Origin: CAYZJD01 sp964478455
GTDB lineage: Bacteria; Acidobacteriota; Terriglobia; Bryobacterales; Bryobacteraceae
Length of the DNA stretch: 7,849 nt
Assembly (NCBI GenBank): GCA_964478455.1
Contig: CAYZJD010000217.1
Span: forward strand, 1 to 7,849
Direction: 5' to 3'
Shown: piece after piece, positions 1 through 6,102 of the stretch
Layout: every line of letters starts with the position of its first letter
Position numbering within the stretch: position 1 is the first letter of the stretch
Made by a program: the position numbers and the translations under genes
Notes under the pieces: model-generated
What the model saw: the letters and a program-made list of their open reading frames with translations, nothing else
Told to the model about the DNA's origin: nothing
Database searches by the model: none

Positions 1-49
1 CACTTCCGAGTCACGCCTGTAATCCATTCGATATAAAAGAGTTAGCTTC

Positions 50-76
50 GCACTCCCCCACTCTGCGGGGGACTGC
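50..76 (+). other. Leader stem-loop 1 (C5/G5 hairpin)
   Basis: GCACTCCCCC at 50-59 can pair with GGGGGACTGC at 67-76, leaving a 7-base loop and one C-C mismatch. It is the first of three hairpins in the 177-base non-coding leader of the exported repeat protein. A TATAAA at 32-37 just upstream resembles a -10 element, but I find no good -35 at the expected distance, so no promoter is called. The role is unknown: it could be a transcript leader structure or the tail of an upstream terminator. Confidence 0.4.
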
Positions 77-119
77 CGCGCCGTAGCTGCGGCTACACTG
101 GCACCGGGGGCAGGTTTTT
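73..119 (+). terminator. Possible intrinsic terminator or attenuator
   Basis: CTGCC at 73-77 pairs with GGCAG at 109-113. Inside it, GTAGC at 83-87 pairs with GCTAC at 92-96 around a TGCG loop. A G and then five T (115-119) follow at once, the arrangement expected of a rho-independent terminator. The outer stem is short. GCCGC (75-79) could pair instead with GCGGC (89-93), so alternative folds exist. It may end a gene lying left of the window, or attenuate the gene that starts at 178. Stem strength was judged by eye only. Confidence 0.38.
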
Positions 120-125
120 GCGTCG

Positions 126-165
126 GCCCGAACCCCCTTCTAGAGGGGATCGGGCTTCTTTCTCT
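126..165 (+). terminator. Leader stem-loop 3 with pyrimidine tract
   Basis: GCCCGA at 126-131 pairs with TCGGGC at 150-155. After an A-A mismatch, CCCC at 133-136 pairs with GGGG at 145-148, giving about ten base pairs closed by a loop of roughly eight bases. A pyrimidine run (TTCTTTCTCT, 156-165) follows and runs straight into the GGAGG ribosome binding site at 166-170. The shape is terminator-like, and its position directly before the binding site could also control translation. No known riboswitch class was recognised. Confidence 0.4.
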
Positions 166-170
166 GGAGG
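166..170 (+). promoter_or_regulatory. Ribosome binding site for the exported repeat protein
   Basis: GGAGG sits seven bases before the ATG at 178. This fixes the start there rather than at the in-frame TTG at 118, which has no such site, or at the ATG at 171, which touches the GGAGG and is out of frame with the signal peptide. Confidence 0.75.
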
Positions 171-177
171 ATGGACG

Positions 178-1905
178 ATGCGGGTTCGAAGCTGGGCGCT
201 GGTGATCGCGGTGATTCTGGGCGCGACGGCCTGGGCTGCTCTGCCGCTGAGCACGATCCAGGACACACTCTACAAAGCCGACGGGACGCCATTCGCCGGC
301 ATCGCGCTGATCGAGTGGAAGAGCTTTGAGGCGGCGGACTTCTCGACGATCGCGACGCACAGCGTGGCGGTGGCCATTGTGAACGGCGTCTTCAAGGTGC
401 AACTGGTGCCGACGACCAACGCGTCGGCGGGCGCGCACTACCTGGTGCGCTATTACAGCGACGGGCGGATACAGTTCGAGGAGCGCTGGGCGGTGCCGCC
501 GAGCGCATCTCCACTGAAGTTGCGGGACGTCCGGATCACCGGCCCGGTCTCAGGCGGGAGCGGCGGGGTGACGCCTGCGCCGAGCACGCAGATCCAGGAG
601 TCGGACGTGCTGGGGTTGGTGGAGGACCTGGCCGCCCGGCCCTTGAAGGGACCTGGCTACGCACCGTCCCGGACGGCGTTCATCAACGAAATGGGCGAGA
701 TCGAGGCTGTGTACGGCAATGTCATTGACTGCGTTCGAGTGGACGGCACCGCCGGACCGTGCGACGTCAACATCAACCCTGGACCCGGCTTTGTGGACGG
801 CGAGACGCCCGCGGGACTGATCAACGGGTCGAACACGACGTTCACGCTGGCCAACACGCCGAGCCCCGCCTCGAGCCTGTCGTTGTATCGCAACGGCGTG
901 TTGCAAAAGGCGGGCGTGGATTACGGCCTTAGCGGCAACGTCATCACGTTCACGGCGGTTTCCGTGCCTCAGGTGGACGACATCCTGCTGGCCTCCTACC
1001 GGCTGGCGGACTCCGGCAATCCCGCGGGAGCGGCCGGCGGTGCGCTGACGGGAACATACCCGAATCCATCGATCGCCGAGGGCGTGATCTCGAACATCAA
1101 CATTTCAGACGTGGCAGGGATTGCCGAATCCAAGCTCGCGTTGAGCTATCCGACACACTCCAACGCGAACGACCCGACAGCAGATCAGAAAGCCGCGCTG
1201 GCGGGCGCCTCGGGCATGCCCTCTGCGACAAATCGCTACGTCACGGACCAGGATTCTCGGATGACGAATCAGCGGTCGCCCTCCCCGCATGGCCTGTTGA
1301 GCGCGAGCCACAGCGATACGGCGCTGGGAACGCCGGTGAGGGGCGATCTGGTCGTCGCCACCGGCGCGTCGCCCGCCGCTTGGACGAGAATGCCGATCGG
1401 CCCGGCGAACCGCTGCCTGATGTCGAATGGTTTTGACGCCGTGTGGAACACCTGCCTCTACACGGGCTTCACGGCTGGTTCGATCCCGTACGTGGACGCT
1501 GGCGGCAATCTGGCGCAGAACAACAGCAGGTTGTACTGGGACAACAACAACCGGCGGCTTTCGGTGGGGAACAGCCTGAGCCAGAGCACTCTCCAGGTCT
1601 ACGATGCAACGCCGGCAACGGGCGTGAGCAGCCTCTGGGTACGGGCCGGACAGGGCCAGGGGAATACGGCGCTGCAACTCTGGCTGGACCCGAGCGGCAC
1701 TGAACTGGCGAGAATGGACGCCGGGGGAGGGTTGACCACGGCCTTCCTTCAGATCGCGACATCAGCGAGCGGCTCCGGCTTCCGGGACACCGGGAACGGC
1801 GGCGACCCAGCCAGCCGGAGCGACGGGGATTTCTGGTACAACTCGTCGGCTCAGGCGCGCAAGACCGTCGAGGACCTCGAGGGCTTGCGCCCGTGTTTTA
1901 CCGCT
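178..1905 (+). CDS. Exported phage-tail-fibre-like repeat protein, 5' part (runs into assembly gap)
   Basis: This is the N-terminal 576 codons of a protein interrupted by ten N. Residues 1-21 form a Sec-type signal peptide (MRVRS, then a hydrophobic stretch ending AWA/A). Residues 26-121 look like a beta-sandwich domain. Residues 210-276 match a module I know from phage structural proteins (INGSNTTFTLANTP, then SLYRNGVLQKAGVDY, then ITF). Residues 287-300 hold the GGALTGTYPNPSIA motif common in tail fibres. Residues 389-423 are of the GDLVVATGASP...WTRMPIG type. Residues 435-465 contain SIPYVDAGGNL and RLYWDNNNRRLSVG. Residues 549-562 hold DGDFWYNSSAQARK. Close cysteine pairs occur at 185/195 and 413/426. 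Family recognition is from memory of motifs. The likely role is an extracellular adhesin or fibre; the ligand is unknown. No phage genes are nearby. The last dozen codons before the gap look unlike the rest and may be misassembled. Confidence 0.8.
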
Positions 1906-1915
1906 NNNNNNNNNN
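1906..1915. other. Assembly gap (10 N) inside a coding region
   Basis: Ten consecutive N, a usual scaffolder placeholder, so the true gap length is unknown and may be zero or negative. The frame before the gap (that of 178) differs from the frame after it (that of 2387), as expected if the length is arbitrary. Confidence 0.97.
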
Positions 1916-2387
1916 CGAGGGTGGCCAGGTGCATGCGCTCGGGCAGGTGCTGTGCAGCGGCACGGGATCGGCCGTCAGCTCGACTACGTTGACGCGGCTT
2001 GGGAGCTGCACGATTCCGGCGAGCTTTCTGAAATCCGGCGACCGCGTCGACATCCGCTTCAGTTACTCACACGAGGGAACAGAGAAGTCTCCGGCGTTCG
2101 AAGTGCGATGGGGGGCGACAACGGTCGTTTCGCGCACGGCGGCTTCCACGGAAACCTATATCTCGGGGCGGATCGATGCCGGCGTGCACGACGCGGGCGC
2201 ACAATGGAGCGTCGAGAGTTGGGGGGCGTCCCTGGCGTTTACGGCAAGCGCGGGGAGCGCATCGGATACACTGTCCTTCTCACTGATGGTTGACTTCCTG
2301 GGCCGGATGACGAGCGGCGGCGGGAGCGACACGCTCACGCTGCGGAGTTTCTCGGTGATCCGCTATCCGGCGCAGGCGAATCCATAA
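1916..2387 (+). CDS. Exported phage-tail-fibre-like repeat protein, 3' part (after gap)
   Basis: This is the C-terminal 156 residues, beginning EGGQVHALGQ in the frame ending at the TAA at 2385-2387. It has no start codon or ribosome binding site of its own, and I read it as the continuation of the gene starting at 178. It is rich in Ser, Thr, Gly and Trp with alternating hydrophobic residues, consistent with a terminal beta-sandwich: a cysteine pair early on (CSG...GSC, 18 residues apart), then SGDRVDIRFSYSHEG, VRWGATTVVSRTA, WSVESWGASLAF, and the closing strand LTLRSFSVIRYPAQ. I recognise no catalytic residues. Joining KTVE before the gap to GGQVHAL after it would give a smooth sequence, which suggests the 33 bases just before the gap may be an assembly error. 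Function is inferred only from the 5' part. Confidence 0.75.
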
Positions 2388-2570
2388 TGCGGCGAACGTC
2401 CCGGCGCGTTCCCCCCGAGCCGCGCGCGTCAGCAAGCGGCGCCAGGATCCCCCGGCTCGTGGTAAGTGGCCCGTCAGCCCGAATTCAGGTTTACTACGAA
2501 GCCCGTTTCAAGCGTGTACCCGATTCTCACAGCTCACTCCCTTGGTAAGGATGGAGGACAGAGGAAACGA
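2388..2570 (+). other. Intergenic region before the pilin
   Basis: About 180 bases without a convincing gene. The only structures I see are weak: GAACG (2394-2398) with CGTTC (2407-2411), and CGAGCC (2417-2422) with GGCTCG (2455-2460) across a 32-base loop. An open frame from 2466 into the pilin has no ribosome binding site and encodes sequence unlike pilin leaders. No promoter could be called with confidence, though one for the pilin is expected here unless it is cotranscribed from upstream. Confidence 0.3.
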
Positions 2571-2576
2571 GGGAGG
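2571..2576 (+). promoter_or_regulatory. Ribosome binding site setting the GTG start of the pilin
   Basis: GGGAGG lies six bases before the GTG at 2583. It selects this start over the ATG at 2466 and gives a protein of usual Flp pilin length. Confidence 0.7.
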
Positions 2577-2582
2577 CGGCCT

Positions 2583-2753
2583 GTGACGATCCTGTACGAG
2601 TTTTGGCGGGATGAGAAAGGACAGGACCTGATCGAGTATGCGCTGATGGCGGGCTTTGTGGCGGTGGCGGCAGGGGCGACGTTTCCGCCGGCGGCCACCT
2701 CCATCAGCACGATCTTCTCGAAAGTAGGCTCGGTGCTGGCGGCGACGCCGTAA
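2583..2753 (+). CDS. flp: Flp-type IVb pilin (tight adherence pilus subunit)
   Basis: This 56-residue protein has a GTG start chosen from the ribosome binding site. It has a 13-residue charged leader ending in DEKG, then the mature N-terminus QDLIEY. Cleavage after Gly13 would put Glu at mature position 5 and Tyr at position 6, the hallmark of Flp pilins, processed by a TadV/CpaA-type prepilin peptidase. Residues 16-34 (LIEYALMAGFVAVAAGATF) form the single hydrophobic helix for the membrane and filament core, and the mature chain is only 43 residues. Flp subunits assemble into Tad pili for attachment to surfaces. No tad/cpa assembly genes occur in the window, so the pilin is an orphan here and must rely on machinery encoded elsewhere. 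It follows the tail-fibre-like gene on the same strand after 195 bases and faces the binding-protein gene, whose stop lies 20 bases away. Confidence 0.88.
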   Translation: MTILYEFWRDEKGQDLIEYALMAGFVAVAAGATFPPAATSISTIFSKVGSVLAATP

Positions 2754-2759
2754 GGAACT

Positions 2760-2774
2760 GCTTGGAAGCCAAGC
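2760..2774. terminator. Hairpin between convergent genes
   Basis: GCTTGG and CCAAGC form a perfect 6-bp stem around an AAG loop, filling most of the 20 bases between the stop codon of the pilin (+) and that of the binding lipoprotein (-). A shared terminator for both strands is a reasonable reading, but there is no T tract on either side, so it is not a classic intrinsic terminator. Confidence 0.4.
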
Positions 2775-3739
2775 TATCCGCCGAGATACTTCTTGAGATC
2801 CGGGTTGAGCTGGGTGTGCACGTCAGGCTCGTTCAAATTCTGGAGAGTAACTAGCCGGGGCGGGAGCGGGTTGAGCTTGGGTGGGGACTCTCCTCTGAGC
2901 TTACGGACGGCGGCGACGACCGACTCGTAGCCCATCTTGAAGGGGTGCTGCACCACCAGAGAATCGATTACACCGGACCTGAGCTCCTCAAGCAGCGTCG
3001 GGCTCCAATCAAAACCCACGAGCTTGACCTTGCTCTGACGCCCCTTGAGCGCTTGCGTGGCGCCGACCGCACTGGATTCATTGGAGGCAAACATCCCGTC
3101 CAGGTCCGGGTGCGCGGTCAGCATGTTCTCGGCCACGGCCAGGGACTTGGCGTAGTCGGACATCCCGAATCTCTTGTCGACGATCCGGATCCCAGGAAAC
3201 TTCTGCTTGACGGCATCCTCAAAGCCCGCCTCACGCTCCATAGTGGAGGCGGCGCCAGGCTGCGTGGCCACGATGGCCACTTTCCCTTTACCCTTTAGGA
3301 TCTCTCCCATTCGTTCGGCCGCAATCTGGCCGGCCTGGTAGTTGTCGGTGGCCACATAGGAGACGAACCGGTCCGTCTCAATCCCCGAGTCAAAGATGAC
3401 GACCGGGATTCCGGTTGTGGCCGCCCTCTCGACCACGCCCACCATGGCTTTCTTGTCTATCGGCGCCAGAACGATGGCGTCTACGCGGCGGTTGATCATC
3501 GCTTCGACGATTTGCAGTTGCGTGGTGTAGTCGGTCTCGGTGGGGGGGCCGTTCCAAATGATCTCCACGCCGGACTCCCATGAGGCGGCAACAGCGCCGG
3601 CATGGACGGACTGCCAGAACAGATGCGCTCTCCCCTTGGGAATGACGGCGATAACGCTTTTCTGTTCGCGCTTGCAGGCAGGAGCGAACAGGAAGAGAAA
3701 AAACAAGCAGGCAACGACCACCCGGGCCGAACGTGTCAT
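2774..3739 (-). CDS. Ribose-type sugar ABC transporter substrate-binding lipoprotein
   Basis: A 321-residue protein of the periplasmic binding protein type I fold (RbsB/CUT2-like). Residues 1-22 are a signal peptide with a hydrophobic core (VVVACLFFLFLF) and a possible but imperfect lipobox, APAC, with Cys22 as lipid anchor. The mature part begins with VIAVIPKG and has aromatic Trp43 in the first ligand loop. Family-typical positions follow: VDAIVLAPID (86-95), FDSG with Asp117, SYVATDNYQAG, STMEREAGF with Arg169, FASNESSAVGA with Asn220, GFDWSP with Asp244, and VVQHPFKMGYESV with Gln264. These resemble the sugar-contacting positions of RbsB, though the Arg that follows the Asp in RbsB is Ser118 here, so the ligand cannot be named. 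An in-frame TAG directly precedes the ATG, and no good ribosome binding site is visible, so translation may be weak or coupled. No permease or ATPase gene is nearby. It lies 117 bases downstream of the transmembrane regulator on the same strand. Confidence 0.88.
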   Translation of the reverse strand: MTRSARVVVACLFFLFLFAPACKREQKSVIAVIPKGRAHLFWQSVHAGAVAASWESGVEIIWNGPPTETDYTTQLQIVEAMINRRVDAIVLAPIDKKAMVGVVERAATTGIPVVIFDSGIETDRFVSYVATDNYQAGQIAAERMGEILKGKGKVAIVATQPGAASTMEREAGFEDAVKQKFPGIRIVDKRFGMSDYAKSLAVAENMLTAHPDLDGMFASNESSAVGATQALKGRQSKVKLVGFDWSPTLLEELRSGVIDSLVVQHPFKMGYESVVAAVRKLRGESPPKLNPLPPRLVTLQNLNEPDVHTQLNPDLKKYLGG

Positions 3740-3856
3740 CTACGGAGATTGTTCCACACCGGCCGATGCCCGCGCCACTACGATGCGTCGATGGCGCCGC
3801 CCCGTGGGCTTCCCCTGTTTGCGCGCGCCTCCTGAGAGGGTGCGTTACGAATCAGA

Positions 3857-5965
3857 CTACCGGAAGTTCTCCACCAGCACCAGGTCGGCGCCAGCACTTT
3901 CCAGAGCCGAGTAAAGAACGGCACGTTCGTCGGGCGAGACCGTGAGACCCGTAGCCACCTGACTCTGGGCCCGCACGATGGTCTTGACCTTGCCGGTGGC
4001 GAAATCGAGGAACTGAAGAACGTACTTCTGGCCGGGCATGGGACGCGGGATGAAGTAGATCCCGCGCGTCGCAACAAAGAAATTGCGCTCCCAGATCGAG
4101 GGGAGAATTTCCGCCTCCGCGCCGCCCTCCGCCGGCAGCTTCCAAAGGTTCGCGTCGGCCAAATCGTCTTTTGTGTAGTACACGAACTTGCCGTCCACGG
4201 ATTCAAACGCAACGTGGCCGCCGTTCCTGGTCATCTGGACGGGCTCCCCTCCCTCTGGCCGGACCTTCCAGACCTGGTATTTTCCGCCGCGGCGTGAGGC
4301 GAAGTACACCCACCTGCCGTCTCGCGACCAGCTCGGGCAGACATCGTCGGCAAGGTCACCGGTCAACCGCACGGGCTTGCCGCCTTTCTCGCTGACGATA
4401 TAAATGTCCCACTGCCCGTCCACCTGCGCGTCGAAGGCCACCCTTTGGCTATCCGGCGCCCAGCGCGGGGTTCCGCTGAATGAGCCAACAAAGGCGAGCT
4501 CGGAAGCATTGGATCCGCCCGCGTCGCTCACCCAGATGGCATAGTGCCCCGAGCGACTCGAACAAAAGGCGATTCGCTTGCCGTCGGGTGAAAACTGCGG
4601 ATTGTATTCGCTTCGCGTCGAGCGCAGGAAGCGGTCGCCGGGCACTGCGTCAACTTGCGCTCCCGGAGCCGGGCGCGGCAGGTTAACTCGCCAGAGGTTA
4701 GAGTCCCAGACCACCTTCACGAGAGCCAGGCGGTCCGGCTTCGTCGAAATCGCGATGCTCCAGATTCCGGAGGCTGGCAGCACCTGCGGAGCGCCTGCTC
4801 CTGAGGCCGGCATTTTCCACAACCGGTTGTCGGATGTGAACAAGAGTTCGCGCCCGTCTGGGGTCCAGACAAAGCGGTTAATGTCGCCCTCCAAAGACTT
4901 CAGCCTCCTGGGCTCTCGTTGCGGCGCCAGTCCACTGGAAAGATCGAGAGCGAAGAGCTCTCCTCGGGAGAGTTTGACCTGCCTGAAGAAAGCCAAGGAA
5001 TGCCCGTCCGAGGAGAGTGCAGCAACCGTGTCACCCCAGGGGGAGTCCGCCGGCGGAGTCGTTAGCCGGCGTCTTTCGCCCGTTTCGGCCGAGAGCAGGT
5101 ACAAAGCTAAGGGCTGCTCGCAGGTGCTCCGTTCGGAGATCACCAGCCACTTGCTGTCCGGCGTCCACGCGCCCGGGTAGCTGCCGCAGCCCTCGGAAAG
5201 CTGGCGCTCGTATGCGCCGTTGGCGGGCATCAGCATCAGTACCGACTTTTGGCCGAAAACCAGCTCGCGAGTGAAGGCGATCCACCGCCCGTCCGGAGAC
5301 CAAACCGGCCGGGCGTCTTCGCCAGGGTGGACGGTTAAGCGCGAAGGCTTCTCGACGCCGATGACCTTGACGTAGATGTCGTAGTTGTCCTGCTTCTCGC
5401 CGTTCCAGGAGAAAGCAACTTGGCTGCCGTCGGGAGAGAAGGTAGGGTCCTTCTCGATGCCCGGATAGCTCGTGAGCGGGACCTCAGTCCATGCGGGCCT
5501 AGGCCGCCGTTCGAGATGCCAGATTGCCGCTGCGGCGGCGATGAATACCGCCGAGAGCACCGCGAGCAAAATCGGCGGTCTGGGGTGTGCTCTGGCCGGA
5601 GCGGCTGCGATTTCGGCCGGCTCGCCCGTGTCCACCGGGGCGATGAAGCGGTAGCCGCGCCGGGCGAGGGTCTCGACAAAGCGCGGATTCTCGGCGTCGT
5701 CGCCGAGCGCCTGGCGGAGCTTCGTAATGGCGGCGTTCAGGCCGTGCTCAAAGTCAACGAAGGTCCCGTTCGGCCAGATTCGCTGGTAGAGTTGCTCGCG
5801 CGTGACGACCTCGCCGGGACGCTCCAGGAGATTGGCGAGGATCTGGAAGGGCTGCTGCGGCAACTTGACCTTAACGCCGTTGCGGAACAGCTCGCCGGAT
5901 TCCAGGTTGACCTGAAAGATTCCGAAATGCACCAGCCGCCTTGACCCAGAGGTTTGGGCCGGCAT
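3857..5965 (-). CDS. ToxR/CadC-like transmembrane regulator with winged helix and TolB/PD40 beta-propeller
   Basis: A 702-residue one-component regulator. Residues 12-111 are an OmpR/PhoB-type winged helix (Trans_reg_C): VHFGIFQVN at the start, QILANLLERPGEVVTREQLY, the recognition helix around HGLNAAITKLRQALGD, and the wing ending RRGYRFIAPV. An Ala/Pro linker leads to one membrane helix at about 131-149 (ILLAVLSAVF...AAAIW), so the rest should be periplasmic. Residues 155-702 are beta-propeller repeats with the motifs FSPDG (176), WSPDG (222), WTPD (267), WTPDG (367), FSPDG (458), WAPDS (502), WSRDG (546) and VSPDE (676), as in TolB/PD40 blades. There is no phospho-acceptor receiver domain. 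An AGGAGG site five bases before the ATG fixes the start. The family presumably senses something in the envelope and binds promoter DNA at the membrane; target and signal are unknown. The binding lipoprotein follows in the same direction and is a plausible partner or target. Confidence 0.9.
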   Translation of the reverse strand: MPAQTSGSRRLVHFGIFQVNLESGELFRNGVKVKLPQQPFQILANLLERPGEVVTREQLYQRIWPNGTFVDFEHGLNAAITKLRQALGDDAENPRFVETLARRGYRFIAPVDTGEPAEIAAAPARAHPRPPILLAVLSAVFIAAAAAIWHLERRPRPAWTEVPLTSYPGIEKDPTFSPDGSQVAFSWNGEKQDNYDIYVKVIGVEKPSRLTVHPGEDARPVWSPDGRWIAFTRELVFGQKSVLMLMPANGAYERQLSEGCGSYPGAWTPDSKWLVISERSTCEQPLALYLLSAETGERRRLTTPPADSPWGDTVAALSSDGHSLAFFRQVKLSRGELFALDLSSGLAPQREPRRLKSLEGDINRFVWTPDGRELLFTSDNRLWKMPASGAGAPQVLPASGIWSIAISTKPDRLALVKVVWDSNLWRVNLPRPAPGAQVDAVPGDRFLRSTRSEYNPQFSPDGKRIAFCSSRSGHYAIWVSDAGGSNASELAFVGSFSGTPRWAPDSQRVAFDAQVDGQWDIYIVSEKGGKPVRLTGDLADDVCPSWSRDGRWVYFASRRGGKYQVWKVRPEGGEPVQMTRNGGHVAFESVDGKFVYYTKDDLADANLWKLPAEGGAEAEILPSIWERNFFVATRGIYFIPRPMPGQKYVLQFLDFATGKVKTIVRAQSQVATGLTVSPDERAVLYSALESAGADLVLVENFR

Positions 5966-5970
5966 AAACC

Positions 5971-5976
5971 CCTCCT
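5971..5976 (-). promoter_or_regulatory. Ribosome binding site of the transmembrane regulator
   Basis: AGGAGG on the minus strand, five bases before the ATG whose first base is 5965. It is a strong site and confirms the start. Confidence 0.75.
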
Positions 5977-5983
5977 GACGGAG

Positions 5984-5992
5984 AGTGTAGCA
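5984..5992 (-). promoter_or_regulatory. Possible extended -10 promoter of the regulator
   Basis: On the minus strand the sequence reads TGCTACACT, matching the extended -10 pattern TGnTAnAnT. No good -35 is present 16-18 bases upstream, which extended -10 promoters can tolerate. Transcription would begin near 5977, only about a dozen bases before the start codon, giving a very short leader that begins at the ribosome binding site. It is weak evidence. Confidence 0.28.
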
Positions 5993-6102
5993 CCGTGGTC
6001 TGAACGTTATGCCCGCTTGCTAACGCGCGCGGCTCGGTGATGAGTCTGGCTCAGTCAAAATGCGGCGTCCATGTTGTCGGGGCGCCTGCGCCGCTAGTCA
6101 TT

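Noticed and set aside
1..120. Possible c-di-GMP (GEMM) riboswitch in the leader
   Set aside because: The GTAGC-TGCG-GCTAC hairpin at 83-96 resembles the 3' hairpin of that class, but the conserved GGCAAACC and GGACGCAAAGCC core elements are absent.
147..158. 12-base match (GAAGCCCGATCC, inverted) between leader hairpin 3 and the right-edge repeat at 7787-7798
   Set aside because: A few 12-base matches are expected by chance between the strands of a window this size, and the flanking bases do not extend the similarity.
118..177. Upstream TTG start extending the exported protein by 20 residues
   Set aside because: No ribosome binding site, the added residues are unlike a signal peptide, and the stretch overlaps leader hairpin 3. 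The ATG at 178 has GGAGG seven bases upstream and begins a clean signal peptide.
1105..1677. 190-codon minus-strand open frame within the exported protein gene
   Set aside because: Arg-rich composition with no recognisable domain, opposite a gene with recognisable modules: a GC-driven shadow.
2466..2582. ATG start extending the pilin by 39 residues
   Set aside because: No binding site, and the extension would separate the prepilin cleavage site from the N-terminus. The GTG at 2583 gives a normal Flp length.
3829..3836. AGGAGG on the minus strand in the spacer between regulator and lipoprotein
   Set aside because: No ATG, GTG or TTG follows at a usable distance, so it does not mark a small gene.
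4578..5944. Large + strand open frames opposite the regulator (4578-5180 and 5420-5944)
   Set aside because: They lie opposite well-defined propeller and winged-helix motifs and show no domain or ribosome binding site of note.
6079..6093. GC hairpin (GGCG/CGCC) after the superoxide dismutase stop as a terminator
   Set aside because: The stem is only four pairs and no T tract follows on the minus strand.
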